Source: Tigriopus japonicus (taxonomy: Eukaryota; Arthropoda; Copepoda; Harpacticoida; Harpacticidae). From it: 64,000 nucleotides of DNA. Where the stretch lies: NCBI GenBank assembly GCA_010645155.1, contig CM021318.1, positions 1,413,166-1,477,165 on the forward strand, written 5' to 3'. Made by a program: the position numbers and the translations under genes. Below, piece after piece: positions 28,054 to 38,700 of this stretch. The notes under the pieces were generated by a model that saw only the letters and a program-made list of their open reading frames with translations, was not told the origin of the DNA and searched no databases. The number at the start of each line of letters is the position of its first letter. Position 1 is the stretch's first letter.

Positions 28054-28519
28054 TAGGGACGGACAAAAAGTGTAAAAAGATTTTTGGTAACATAAACCCA
28101 TTTATTTGCCTTTTTGCACTTTTCGCCATTATTTGCACGATTTTTTTACGAATTTGGCCTGAAATGAACAAATTATTGAGTTTGCTACTTTCTCTTTGAA
28201 AATTTTTACTATTGGAAGATTTTTTTTCAAATTTGAAAACTAAATCTGATTTTATGGCTCCCACGTAGGCTAGCATAGTATTGATTACTACTACTTCAAT
28301 ATCTAAATTTTTCTCTTCAAGATTGAACAATAACAAGCAGATGACAAGAAAGTATCTGAAACATTTTGTTTCAGAAATTTCAGTCTTTTACATTTTTTTT
28401 AAAAATTGTTTCCGCTCTTGACCTTTTTCTGCACTTTATTTTACGATTTTGGGCTGATTTTTGTGCAACTTTTTGGTAACCAAAAGCTTCTTTTGATTTG
28501 CACTTTTTGCCCGTCCCTA
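28054..28519. mobile_element. hAT-like MITE, TAGGGACGG termini
   Basis: Terminal inverted repeats read TAGGGACGG(A/G)CAAAAAGTG at both ends. Flanking 8-bp direct repeats are GTTTTCAC (28046-28053) and GTTATCAC (28520-28527), one mismatch. TAGGG-type ends with an 8-bp duplication are characteristic of hAT transposons. The 466-bp interior has no transposase, so the copy is non-autonomous. Confidence 0.7.
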
Positions 28520-29793
28520 GTTATCACAGTTAAAAATACCAGAATTAAATATGGATCATGGAGAAGAAACACATAAAAACTATTTGGTTTCTCAACCATG
28601 CCTAATTTTCCTAGAGACCGAATCAACTAATTAAAATATATTGCACTGCGGCCAGATATCGAAAAAATTCCTCACTGATTTACCAAAATTATAGCAACTT
28701 TCAGTTTAGAATTGAAATAAAAAGCATGAATACATCTTTCTCTTCTCTATCTTCTCATTGTGACTTCCAAAGCTTTCCTCAATTACATTACACAAGATTT
28801 TTTTTCGGTTCAGGTTTGCCGTGTTTTCTGCAATTCCTACTAAAATATTTGGCAAGCCTCCTGAAAAGTTGCATTTAAAAACCAAATCCAATCAAATTCA
28901 ACCTGCACTGTATTTCCCCCGGGAAGAAGTCTTTAAAGTATTTTGAGCGATCTGGGCGTGCATACCTACTACACATGTGCTCGTCCAAGTAGAAAGGCCC
29001 ATAAGAAATAATACGGTAGGCCATCGTTCAAGTGTAGTACATACAGTAGGCAAAGGGTCTTGTGCCCGATCTTCAAGGTCCTTGGTACTTTCCATGTTTT
29101 GGGTCGGAAAGGGAGTCGTTGAAGTATTCGTCGTTGTGAAGAAGAAGAAGAAGCGCTGTTGCTCAAAAGATGGCCATCAATCTCACCGGCTGTCACGAGG
29201 TTGTGAAGAGGCCCGCTTCAATACCATCTTCGAATACAGCCTTCGTGCTCGACCTACCTAATGCAACAAACGGAGAAAAGAGAGACGCGATATTCACTTG
29301 ATGAATATCTTCAAGTCTATCTAGCAATCCCCTTTCTTAAGAGGAACACGACGATTTTCTTTCGCAATCTCAATCATCGAGACTGAAGAACAATGAGTGA
29401 TTTTTAATACGGGACGATGGTTTTCGAAATGTTCAAAAAATGAACCGATAAAACCATCAGCGAAGACCTTGCGTCGCCAGACCCATCATACGTTGATTTC
29501 CAGCATGGTTGCCAATGCGAGATACACGATGCTAGTTTTTGGCAAAATATTAAATCCATTTCCTTGATGATTATCTTCTTTTGCTTGGCATTATTTGGCT
29601 TAAATGGCACCCATTTTTGAGAAATGATCCTTTTCGAAAACATTATGGCCATCGAGGAAACAGAGTTGACATTAGGCCAAAAAGTCGCACCAAAGATTAT
29701 GTCCTGACAACTATGTTGGAAATCAACGCAAAGAAAGGTCTCCGCTGATATTTTTCTTGGTTCATTGCTCAATCACAAGGGACTGGCGATAAC

Positions 29794-30676
29794 TAGGGCT
29801 GAATATTTTAGGTTAACTTTTTGGGCAAATTATGACATAATTAAGTTGCCCAAAATTACGTTTAGGTTTTTTGATTAGTTATCAAACATTGATTTTTGAT
29901 TGAATAGATTACACCTTTTTCAGACCAAATTTAGCCTTTTATTTATTGCTCTACAGCAGTTTACTCTTTGCAAGAGTAAAAGCACTTGAGCATAGACAGA
30001 GGCAATGAAAATTTTATTTGTCAGTTGGGGGGGAAGTGGAAATAAATGGCAGTATAGAAAAGTTTGTGGCAGTGAAATTTGTAAAGTGGCAGAATATGGC
30101 AGAAAGTGGAAGGGCAGACAAAAAAATTCGACCAAAAAAATTGAGATATAAAATTGTCGACCTAAAAAAGGAGATCGGATATTTCCGACCTTTAAAACGA
30201 GCTTGGAAATTTTTCGACTTAAAAAAGAGATCGAAAATAATATTTTATTAGTTTGATTTATTAGTTGACATTTGCGCCTTAAAAAACGAGACGAAATGAT
30301 TGCAAACTAGAAAATTTTCGCTCAAAGGTGGCAGAATGTGGAGGTATGTGACTTCAAAAATGATAGTGAGCGCCTGCAATTGGCATTATTTCAAACAACT
30401 TTTGGCAATGTCGGCCTGAAACCACCTGGTAACGCTGATTTGGCATCTTGAAGGGATAAAAATCGTTGTGGCTCCCACTCCTCGTCTTTCCTCCTTTGTT
30501 CCTGTGTTTTGTTTTTTAAAGACACTGGGGTAAGGAACCTTATTGTGCAAATGATTTTAGGATAAGAAAATAAGTTAAAATTAGGTTGAAAACTTAGTTT
30601 TAGGTAAAAATTGCCAAAAATAGGCGTTTAAGGTTAAACCTAGGTTTCTATGTAAAACCTTAAATATTCAGCCCTA
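29794..30676. mobile_element. hAT-like MITE, TAGGGCTGAATATTT termini
   Basis: Terminal inverted repeats share TAGGGCTGAATATTT, and the 8-bp flanks are GCGATAAC (29786-29793) and GTGATAAC (30677-30684). The 883-bp interior is AT-rich with repeated 'ggcag' and 'gtggcag' words and no transposase. It belongs to the same family as the copy at 45459-46047 and is related to the one at 33465-34051. Confidence 0.75.
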
Positions 30677-30684
30677 GTGATAAC

Positions 30685-32394
30685 TGTAGCGCTGCAACGG
30701 ATGTAAAGGCCGTGGAGGAATCAAACATCGAATGTTCTTCAAGCTATGGACTAGTGTCTTATTGAAAGTTGAATCTATTCGAACATTTGCCGTGACCTTT
30801 TTGATTCCATTAAGCTTAGACAATATGTTGATGAAGTTGGAATGACGTAAATGAGATCCAATGAGGCATTAAAATTACTGACCAAAAGTCATAGTAGCAT
30901 CATAGACTGTGCAAGAAAAATCCTATCTTTTCGAGGGGTTTCACAGCGCTTGTTTGATTCGGTTTGGGTCGGATTAATCAAAACTGAAACCGAATTCCTC
31001 CCTTAGGTTTGAGTTGCTTCAAAATACATTTTTACCTTTGACATACTTGGACCAAACAATGATTTGATATGAGATATTACATGCGAACAAATAGCTTGCG
31101 GAGCTCGGAAAAAAACCAAAAATAAAACCACGTCCTTCCCCTCCACAAAAAACAGAGCTAAAAGGGGTCGTCCTAATAACACACTCATCGGGGTATTGTA
31201 CGACCTCTAAAGCGACATTTAGCTGATTATGATGTACTTTATTAATAGAATTAAATAAAGCTGAGTTTAAAAAAAAGAAGAAAAAAAAATGTTTTCGCTT
31301 TGAGAAAGTTTTTTAGATCTTCGCTTGAATCTTTCCGAGATAGAGAGGAAAGAAAGACTTCCTATTGACTTCTACTAATACTAGACGGAATGTAAGCCTA
31401 AAAATGTGTCTCCGGTTGCCAGCTGTTGAGCGGACAAAAGTGCGGGAACATTTGAAATGTGTGACCAGGCAAATGACAACTTTGAAATTGATGAATGAAA
31501 GGTGGAATTGAGTAACGGTTTTGGGTCATTTTTTGCTATTGCTAGTGGTCACTTTCTCGGAAGAACTGAAGACGTCACTAGCTGACCATACTTTGGATTT
31601 GAATACTTCAACTTGGAACTCTTTTGCCAATATTGAAAACATGTTTTTTGTGCAATAAACTCCGAAACAACAACATTGAATAAGTCATTGGTAGGAAGAA
31701 CATAAATTTAAGTTTTTGTGTTATGTAGGGTTAATCCAATGCATATATGGACAAAAACTAACTTGTGGCTTCAAGAACGAGTTAAAAAAAATGGTCTTGA
31801 TTCACATGTTTGGTCACACTAACTGTCCGCTCAACAGTTGTGATGGCGACATTTTCCTCATAAATTCACCGCATTCCACCCCGCTTGCCAAATCAGCCAG
31901 ACTAAAGCTTGCACGCTATCTAGTGATTATAATTGACCTAAGAGACTTCCAGAGAGGAAAGTCCTCCTCGAGTTTGAAAGGAGAAATAAGAGGTTGAGTG
32001 TTTACGAATTCTTAAACTCCGAGATATAGTGTCGCACGTCGACACATTTGCTGAAAGGTGGAATTACACAGGGACCCTTGAAAGGGGTATTTATACTATT
32101 ATATAGGTTATCCTTGAATTACAGAACATTCAAAAAGTCTGTTCGCAAAAGGTTCAAAATTTTTACACAATTACGAGTTTTTCTTGATGTATTGTTTTGT
32201 TCTCAAGGAAATGAACCACTTCCCTTCAAGACATCGTAAGAATGACCTTTTCTCTTTGAGAGCACCTTAGTGACCTTACCCTCTTAAACCAATGTGACTC
32301 CTGAGTTTAGGTTACATTTATTGTTTAAAGATAATAATGAAAATAATATTTCAAAGGTGCAACACCGGGGCTAAAAGGTCATTTTATTCCATTT
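30685..32394. other. AT-rich stretch without a recognised gene
   Basis: No exon structure is supported. A short inverted repeat (CTGTTGAGCGGACA near 31423 and its complement near 31824) may mark another small transposon, but no target duplication was found. Confidence 0.4.
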
Positions 32395-32517
32395 TGTAGT
32401 AATTGAAAGGGTTGTGATCCTTGCTGGTTATTGAAATAGACTGTATTTCTCACAACGGAAGCTTGCATTTATCTACGAGAAATCAACGCATTTCACTCAT
32501 TAGCACCATTCGCTACA
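32395..32517 (-). repeat. 3' LTR of the gag-only element
   Basis: This 123-bp terminal direct repeat is identical to the copy at 33294-33416 except for one C/A difference in the 'gcatttat' region. The gag stop codon lies inside it. The polypurine tract is directly adjacent at about 32518-32527. Confidence 0.85.
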
Positions 32518-33227
32518 CCTCCCTTCCAGTTCGAAGAACTCATCTTCTCACGACCACCTCCCGTCTTTGCCGGACAAGCCCACGCTAGATGGCCTTTCGC
32601 TCGACAGATGTAACATCTTCGTTCTTCTTCAGTGTCTTGATTCCCTCGAGACGATCCATCGCAGACCATGTTCCCCTCAACCAAAGTCTCCTGAACGTTT
32701 TCCACCATCAATGCCGTCTGAAGTGCTTCATCCAGTTTTCCGTTCCGTCCGTTCAAGACCACGACCTTCAACTCGCTGCGCAATCCATGGACGAAACGAT
32801 CTCGGACCAACATATCCCGATTTCCTCGGGCACACTCCGGATAGCATTCCGTCACAACATCTCGACATGTCCCAACGAACTCCCTCACGGATTCGTCATT
32901 TCCCATGACAAGCGACCAAAAGAACTTCTGAACCTCGGCCTCCCGGTATGTTTCTCCCAGTGGTACGACAGCAGATTTGATAAGCTCAAAGCTCTTGAGG
33001 ACTCGCTCCTCCAAATCATCCACAACTGTCGAGCCCACCTCAAGCATTCCCGGAAATATTCGCGCCGCTTCTTGATCAGTCCACCCATTGGCCTTTGCCA
33101 CCCGATCAAAGTACTTCACGTAATCCACTAACTTGTCCTCGGCTTTCTTTGGAACAGGCGATATCCACACGCCCCGGCTCAAACTGCCCAAACCCATCTC
33201 GGCTTTGGGTTCCCCAGAATCCGTCAT
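32493..33227 (-). CDS. Gag-like protein with CCHC zinc knuckle
   Basis: The 244-residue frame starts at the ATG at 33227 and ends with TGA inside the 3' LTR. The middle resembles retrotransposon gag capsid domains: an alpha-helical block with AKANGWTDQEAAR and, later, DRFVHGLRSELK, a common gag motif type. Near the carboxyl end CYICRAKGHLAWAC is a C-x2-C-x4-H-x4-C zinc knuckle, expected to bind nucleic acid. It is the only product of the element. By analogy it packages element RNA into particles, with polymerase and integrase coming from a full-length relative. The intact frame, with no stops or shifts, fits recent mobility. The superfamily (Ty3-like or BEL-like) cannot be settled by eye. Confidence 0.8.
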   Translation of the reverse strand: MTDSGEPKAEMGLGSLSRGVWISPVPKKAEDKLVDYVKYFDRVAKANGWTDQEAARIFPGMLEVGSTVVDDLEERVLKSFELIKSAVVPLGETYREAEVQKFFWSLVMGNDESVREFVGTCRDVVTECYPECARGNRDMLVRDRFVHGLRSELKVVVLNGRNGKLDEALQTALMVENVQETLVEGNMVCDGSSRGNQDTEEERRCYICRAKGHLAWACPAKTGGGREKMSSSNWKGGVANGANE

Positions 33228-33293
33228 CTTGCACAATGGACACGACTTTGACCGCTATGACACCTATTCCACGAGGCACCACCGCTGCCACCA

Positions 33294-33416
33294 TGTAGTA
33301 ATTGAAAGGGTTGTGATCCTTGCTGGTTATTGAAATAGACTGTATTTCTCACAACGGAAGCTTGCATTTATATACGAGAAATCAACGCATTTCACTCATT
33401 AGCACCATTCGCTACA
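33294..33416 (-). repeat. 5' LTR of the gag-only element
   Basis: 123-bp direct repeat with TGTAG...CTACA ends. On the minus strand it precedes a TGG-initiated putative primer-binding site at about 33293-33276. Confidence 0.85.
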
Positions 33417-33464
33417 ATTTTCATTTCCAGGTCTTTTGAACCCTCAAAATTATCGAGTCATGAC

Positions 33465-34051
33465 TAGGGCTGCATATTTCATGTAAAAGCATATTTTCCC
33501 AAATTCTTAAAGAAAATTTAAATTTTCTTGCCTTTGACATTTTTCACCAAATTTCACAACTTTCTTTTTTTTACCCTTTGGAATGCTTGGCTGATACTGT
33601 TTTTCTGTTGAGATTTTCAATATCAATCGCATCTATTTCCTACTCAAGTGCAACTTCTTGATTGGATGAAGGATATTTTGCAAGTAAGGAAGAGAAAAAA
33701 ATTTTGAGCACCATATTGGCAAACTTCTAGCTTTGAAGTAAGATTTCTCTTTGACATTTGTAATTTAAGTATTACCAATAGTATTTTCAGTTAAAGAATG
33801 AAAGTGTGAATACAAATCTGTTCCAAGTGCAGATCTTTCAGACCCAAAATGCGAAGTTTTACTACACTAACAACAATTCAATTTACAACCGTATTTTAAT
33901 TTGATAATTTTTAATGGTCTTTATGGCCCTATGTTTTGATTTGTTCACTAAATGATATTTAATTTAGTCCAAATGTTCCTCAACTGTGCGCTCTTTTAGC
34001 ATTTTCTTTTGCATTTTTGGCGTTTTTATTTGCATTATTTGTGCAGCCCTA
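33465..34051. mobile_element. hAT-like MITE, TAGGGCTGCA termini
   Basis: Both ends read TAGGGCTGCA as inverted repeats, and the flanks carry a perfect 8-bp duplication GTCATGAC (33457-33464 and 34052-34059). The 587-bp interior is AT-rich and non-coding. It begins about 50 bp after the gag-only LTR element. Confidence 0.8.
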
Positions 34052-34849
34052 GTCATGACACCATTCTAACAAAGGAGAGAATATGACATTTTTGACTGAA
34101 ACCAGAATAAACGTTCAAAACTTTTTTGGGTAACTACTCCCTGCATCAAAACAGCATACTTTGAAAGAAAAGCGATCACACCTTGATCACAGATCAAACC
34201 TACAAAAAACATTTGTAAACCTGCATCTCACTTTGCTCTTAATGTCCCTTAAGAGTGAATTTAGTGTGTCAATGTTGGAAGTGATTTATGTTTATTCTTG
34301 GGATTTCAAACGGGTGACTGACTCACTTATTACTAAAGATATCCACACTAAATGGGGAATGGACTTGTAACTCGTTTAAAATAAAGTCGAAAGTCCAGAC
34401 TAACCTTTGGTACCTTGTTTGTAGCAATAAACATGTGCTCATTGGGAAAAGGAACATTAAGGTTTTGAGGCCATCATTACATTCTGAAAAATGCGCTAAA
34501 ATGACACCTAGTATTGAATTGCTTATCAAAAATTATAGTTCCTAATTAACCTTGATGCTGTTCATCACGAGTTCAAATTTTCAGTAAGTTAAGAGAACTT
34601 CTTGATTTATTAGGAATATTTTGTTGTAAAGCCGGACATTTTTGAAACGAATTTTGTTGCGTAAGTTTTTTACCCTTTGTCATTTCAACGTCATGGAGAC
34701 GTGTGAGTTCTTGAAAAAAAATTGAAGAAAATAATATTTGGTTTGTTAAATGTTGGATTTTTGCTATTTTGTTGTTTCTATTTTTAGCCAAATTGAACAT
34801 CAAATTGAACATAGTTATTTTGCCAAATCAGATACATTTTAGATTAATG

Positions 34850-35522
34850 TATCATCATTGCACAAATATTGCATATTTTAAAATTAATCGCACTTTCAAG
34901 TCCAGAGATAGTATTACAATGCTAACTCTGTACAAGTCGATTGTTCAGCCGCATCTTGAATATGCCTCACCCATTTGGGCTCCAATGAGTTCAGCAGGTT
35001 TGCAAAAGGTCGAGCAGGTCCAAAGATGTTTTACTAGGAACATCACAGGAATGAGAGAGCTCTCGTATTGGGTGAGGCTCCAGAAGTTAGGGTTGTACAG
35101 TACTCAGAGAAGGTATGAAAGGTATCTGATACTGTATGTTTTCAAGAGCGTTCATGGGCTCTGTCCTAACCCCGGATTTGAGATCAGTTGTAGCAATCGT
35201 AGAGGTTTTACGTGCGTTTTGAGAGCACCTCCAAATCCTAAGGAATCAAGGCTAATTCGAACAATGAAGTCCTCCTCTCTTCTTTATCGGGCTCCTCCAT
35301 TGTTCAATTTGTTGCCCATTAATCTTCGTCGGGAATATGTAGGAGCTGATCCTCTAACAGCATTTAAGGCAGGATTGGACAAATATTTAAAAACAATTCC
35401 TGACCAACCCACTATACAAGGGTTGTCTGCCAACAGTAACTCATTGGTAGATCAAATTTCATATAAACATTAATTATTGAAACTATAATAATGATTAACT
35501 CTTCTTACAGGGAATCCCATTC
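34850..35522 (+). mobile_element. 5'-truncated non-LTR retrotransposon (CR1/Jockey-like), RT carboxyl end
   Basis: An open frame ending at the TAA at 35473 resembles the region after the catalytic core of CR1/Jockey-type reverse transcriptases: LYKSIVQPHLEYASPIWAP, then EQVQRCFTRNITGM, then the RREYVGADPLTAFK tail. The catalytic motifs (FADD-type) are absent, so this is a 5'-truncated, inactive copy. The 3' untranslated part (cagggaatcccattc) runs into the assembly gap. A shorter copy of the same family lies at 47404-47655. The exact 5' boundary is unclear. Confidence 0.75.
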
Positions 35523-35592
35523 NNNNNNNNNNNNNNNNNNNNNNNNNNNNNNNNNNNNNNNNNNNNNNNNNNNNNNNNNNNNNNNNNNNNNN
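35523..35592. other. Assembly gap (70 N)
   Basis: Seventy undetermined bases directly after the LINE 3' end. The retrotransposon tail repeat probably caused the break. The true gap size is unknown. Confidence 0.99.
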
Positions 35593-35719
35593 TTTCCCCA
35601 AAAAAATAAACAAGTCTTTCTCATGAGACCCCTGTTTTGCCTCTTTGTAGAGGTTGATTTTTAAGAACGCAATGAATATCTCCTTTTACATAGTAGTACA
35701 GAACTGGACTTTTTCATTG

Positions 35720-35725
35720 TTTATT
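35720..35725 (-). promoter_or_regulatory. AATAAA polyadenylation signal for the UPF0598 gene
   Basis: AATAAA on the minus strand (TTTATT on plus) lies 14 bases after the stop codon at 35740. This implies a very short 3' untranslated region. Confidence 0.6.
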
Positions 35726-35739
35726 TTTTTAATCAAACC

Positions 35740-38700
35740 TCAATTTTGAGACAACTTTTCTAAGAGCTTATTGGAGAGCGTGATTTCTTTTCCGTCCCAC
35801 AAAAATTGGGTCGGGGGTTGCTCTTCGGAATTCCCGAAAACGAATCGTTTCTCCTGAAATCGAGAGAACAAGTGTTAGCTAACGGAAACGTTCGCAATTC
35901 TCAGCAAGAGCTTGAGTCAAACCTGAGTCCACAAAATCGACAATTTATCGGCAATCAACCCGACACTCCCACATTTCTCGGAAGCCGGATGATAAACTCG
36001 TCCTGTATTCGGATCCATGGCCACTTCTGAAGGTTGGAACTCGGTTGTGAGCAATTGACCCCCTTGATTATGGGACAAAAGAGGCTCTCCAGATGAGCTA
36101 TAATAAATGAGCTTGTGAGTGATGAAATTACGAATCACCAAAGGAATTTTTTCCATTACCCTTTTAGAACTTGAGTATATACAATAGGATGATCAAAGCA
36201 TCTCACGAAATTGATCTCTTTCTTGCCGCAAGGTGAAATGTACGGGAACTCTTTCTCATACCGAAGCAAATCGTTCCGTTTCAATCGTTTGAAGAAGAAC
36301 CTTAGAAATTGCTTGTCCTTGATGCACGAGGTGAAATTTTTCATCTTTGAGTCATCTTGAAACAGCTGTAAATGGAACAAGGGCGGTTTAACAATCAGAA
36401 CAGAACTAGGTCATGGCTCGCTGAATCACCACCATTCAAATCATAATTCCTACGATTTCGTGCTTTATTCCTTGGCCTCCCACGATGAAAAACCAAGCAT
36501 GGGGTCAAGCCCTTTGAAGGTCTACCTGACCATTGGCTATGCATGGCATTTAAAGCAAGCTACATGATGAAACCATCCTGCAATAGTATAATTGCACAAG
36601 TGTGCGACATCGACACTCGAGGGGCTTTCCCCATTCCAGAAACGCCGGTTCTCACTTACTCACTCTCTCACTCACCTGTTTTTGGGGAGAACTCAGTCGG
36701 GTATTTCTCGTTCGCTAGCGCTCTCTGCTCAAGCGAGTGAGGGAAAGTCCCCAAAATGAGCGAGAGCCCTCGCTTACTTATAAACTGACGTTGATCTGTT
36801 CAACTCGTTCATTAGGAATTGAGCACCAAGTCAGTCATGACCTACGATTGTTTGATCTATCTCGAGGATGGCTCTGAACTAGGAGCCTTCCAAAGCCAGT
36901 TATTCATCACGAGCCAATATTTCAAGCAACTCCTTCGATCCAAACCGGTTGGAACAACCTCAAGTTTTGTGGTGTGCAACATTCGCTTCGAGGTTATGAA
37001 GAAGATCTTGGACTATGTGAACCATGGAGCCAACAACTTCGAGCCCTACGAAGTGGACGAGCTCCTTCGTGCCAATAAAACCTTTCAGATCCCAAGTTTG
37101 GAACTCGTGGTCCAAGATCTGAAGGAGCGTGGGTCAAGCTTTGAGGATCTCTCCGACGAATCGTTCGAGTTCCAATCGGAAACGGGCTCTTTGGAAGTGA
37201 AAAGCATCGATTCCGACGAATACTTCGACGGGGATTCTGACCCCAAGAAATCCCACCATAGGACCAAAGGGACCATCAGCAAATCAATGCACTCTAGAAT
37301 CTTGCGATGGATCGGCAAATGAGACTTGTCGGTGGAAAGGCTTTCCGAGAAAGCTTTGGAATTGCTCATTGAATGAAGTGGCTACTGATTAACCCCGGAA
37401 GATGCACACACTCCACACGAAGCAGAAGCACTCATCGAAGGTCTGCTTCGGGGAAACCAAATGGGAAGAGGAATTAGTCGCCAGAGAATAATCCTTTCCC
37501 GGGAACATTGCTTATACTAAATATGAAAAAGTATGTGTCTGATGTTCCCACTTTGTTATTTCTGTGGAAGGAAAATAAATCTGAACAAGCATATTTGAAA
37601 AAAGGTTCATTAAGGATAATGCATCCCAAATCCATTAGCAAAGCTGGAGTCCATACTCTTTCAAGTCTACCTGGAAGGACAACTCATTGTTGGTTTTATA
37701 AGACAGTCTCTCAGTGGTCATATTCAACCGATTGGCATTTCAGGAAGACTATTATGACCACTAATTAACATCTAGTATGAGTTCTAGAACATTGACAAAT
37801 CGTTGGACATGCTTTGATTCTTGGTCAAGTTCGGAGAATGATGGTACGTACACTTGAGACTTCGGGTTGAAACATGTCCAAAACAGAGTCCAAGTCAGAT
37901 CTGCAGAGGCTTGTCATGGATATCTAAAAAACCTGGACCAGTATCCGTTTGGTAACAAGCTAATGAAATCGTGACTGAAGCGGGTTCGATATCAAGTGAG
38001 AAAATGGAAGTCACCTCAGATTGGTTTTCGTTTTTATTTCCCATATCAAAAGCTTTTTGGCAGTCTACCAAGATTGTCGACATCCAAGACTCCTGTCGCT
38101 CAAATTGTACAATCACTTATATGGCTCTACCTCTTCTTCTACACCTGCACTTGAGTACTCGGTTGACGTTGTCGTGACTCGTGACAGCTTTGCTCAGGAT
38201 CTTGAGCTTGTTGGCACCAAAAGCGTAAATACAGTGCCTTAAAAGTAGGGATGGATGGACCGAGAGAGTTTCAATACCGTAACCGAAACATAAATCACGT
38301 AACTAGAGCCACGAATGGCACTATTAAGCACCAGAATTGCATCACATTATAGAAATCTGTACAATATGCTCTAAAAACGAATTTTTATATGGTGCTATCA
38401 AAATTTTCAGCTGAAATAAACTCCATTCTATGGTGCGTTTTTTTCTCTAAATATCGACTGAAACGCCTTTCGGACTATCACTACTTCAAAGTGTCCACCT
38501 TAAACGTGCTTGTTGATTTGACGCCCGATTACGAAGCTGGTTATGGTCCTTCTGAGAATTCTGGTTCTTCACAAATGCACTGACGAGGATGATGGCAAAT
38601 ATGCATATTGCACCCTCACTAGAAGTAATTGGGAAATCCCATAAAAAGGTTCTTGAAATTTGAAAGACGTGAAAGGTTAAATTCTTGCTTTTGGGACGGG

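Larger units (their letters stand above)
32395..33416 (-). mobile_element. Complete gag-only mini LTR retrotransposon (TR-GAG/TRIM type)
   Basis: Two direct repeats of 123 bp (32395-32517 and 33294-33416) differ at one base and both begin TGTAG and end CTACA. They are flanked by a 4-bp duplication ATTT (32391-32394 and 33417-33420). Read on the minus strand, the 5' LTR is followed immediately by TGG, as in a tRNA primer-binding site, then one gag reading frame, then the purine run GGAAGGGAGG touching the 3' LTR. No protease, reverse transcriptase or integrase is present and the total is only 1,022 bp. Near-identical LTRs imply a recent insertion. Movement must depend on enzymes supplied by another element. 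Gag-only elements of this plan are known mainly from plants. Confidence 0.85.

Noticed and set aside
29404..29772. 122-codon minus-strand open frame next to a MITE
   Set aside because: No transposase motif or other domain. Probably chance.
31423..31837. Inverted CTGTTGAGCGGACA pair about 400 bases apart
   Set aside because: It could be a small transposon, but no target duplication and poor extension of the arms beyond about 15 bases.
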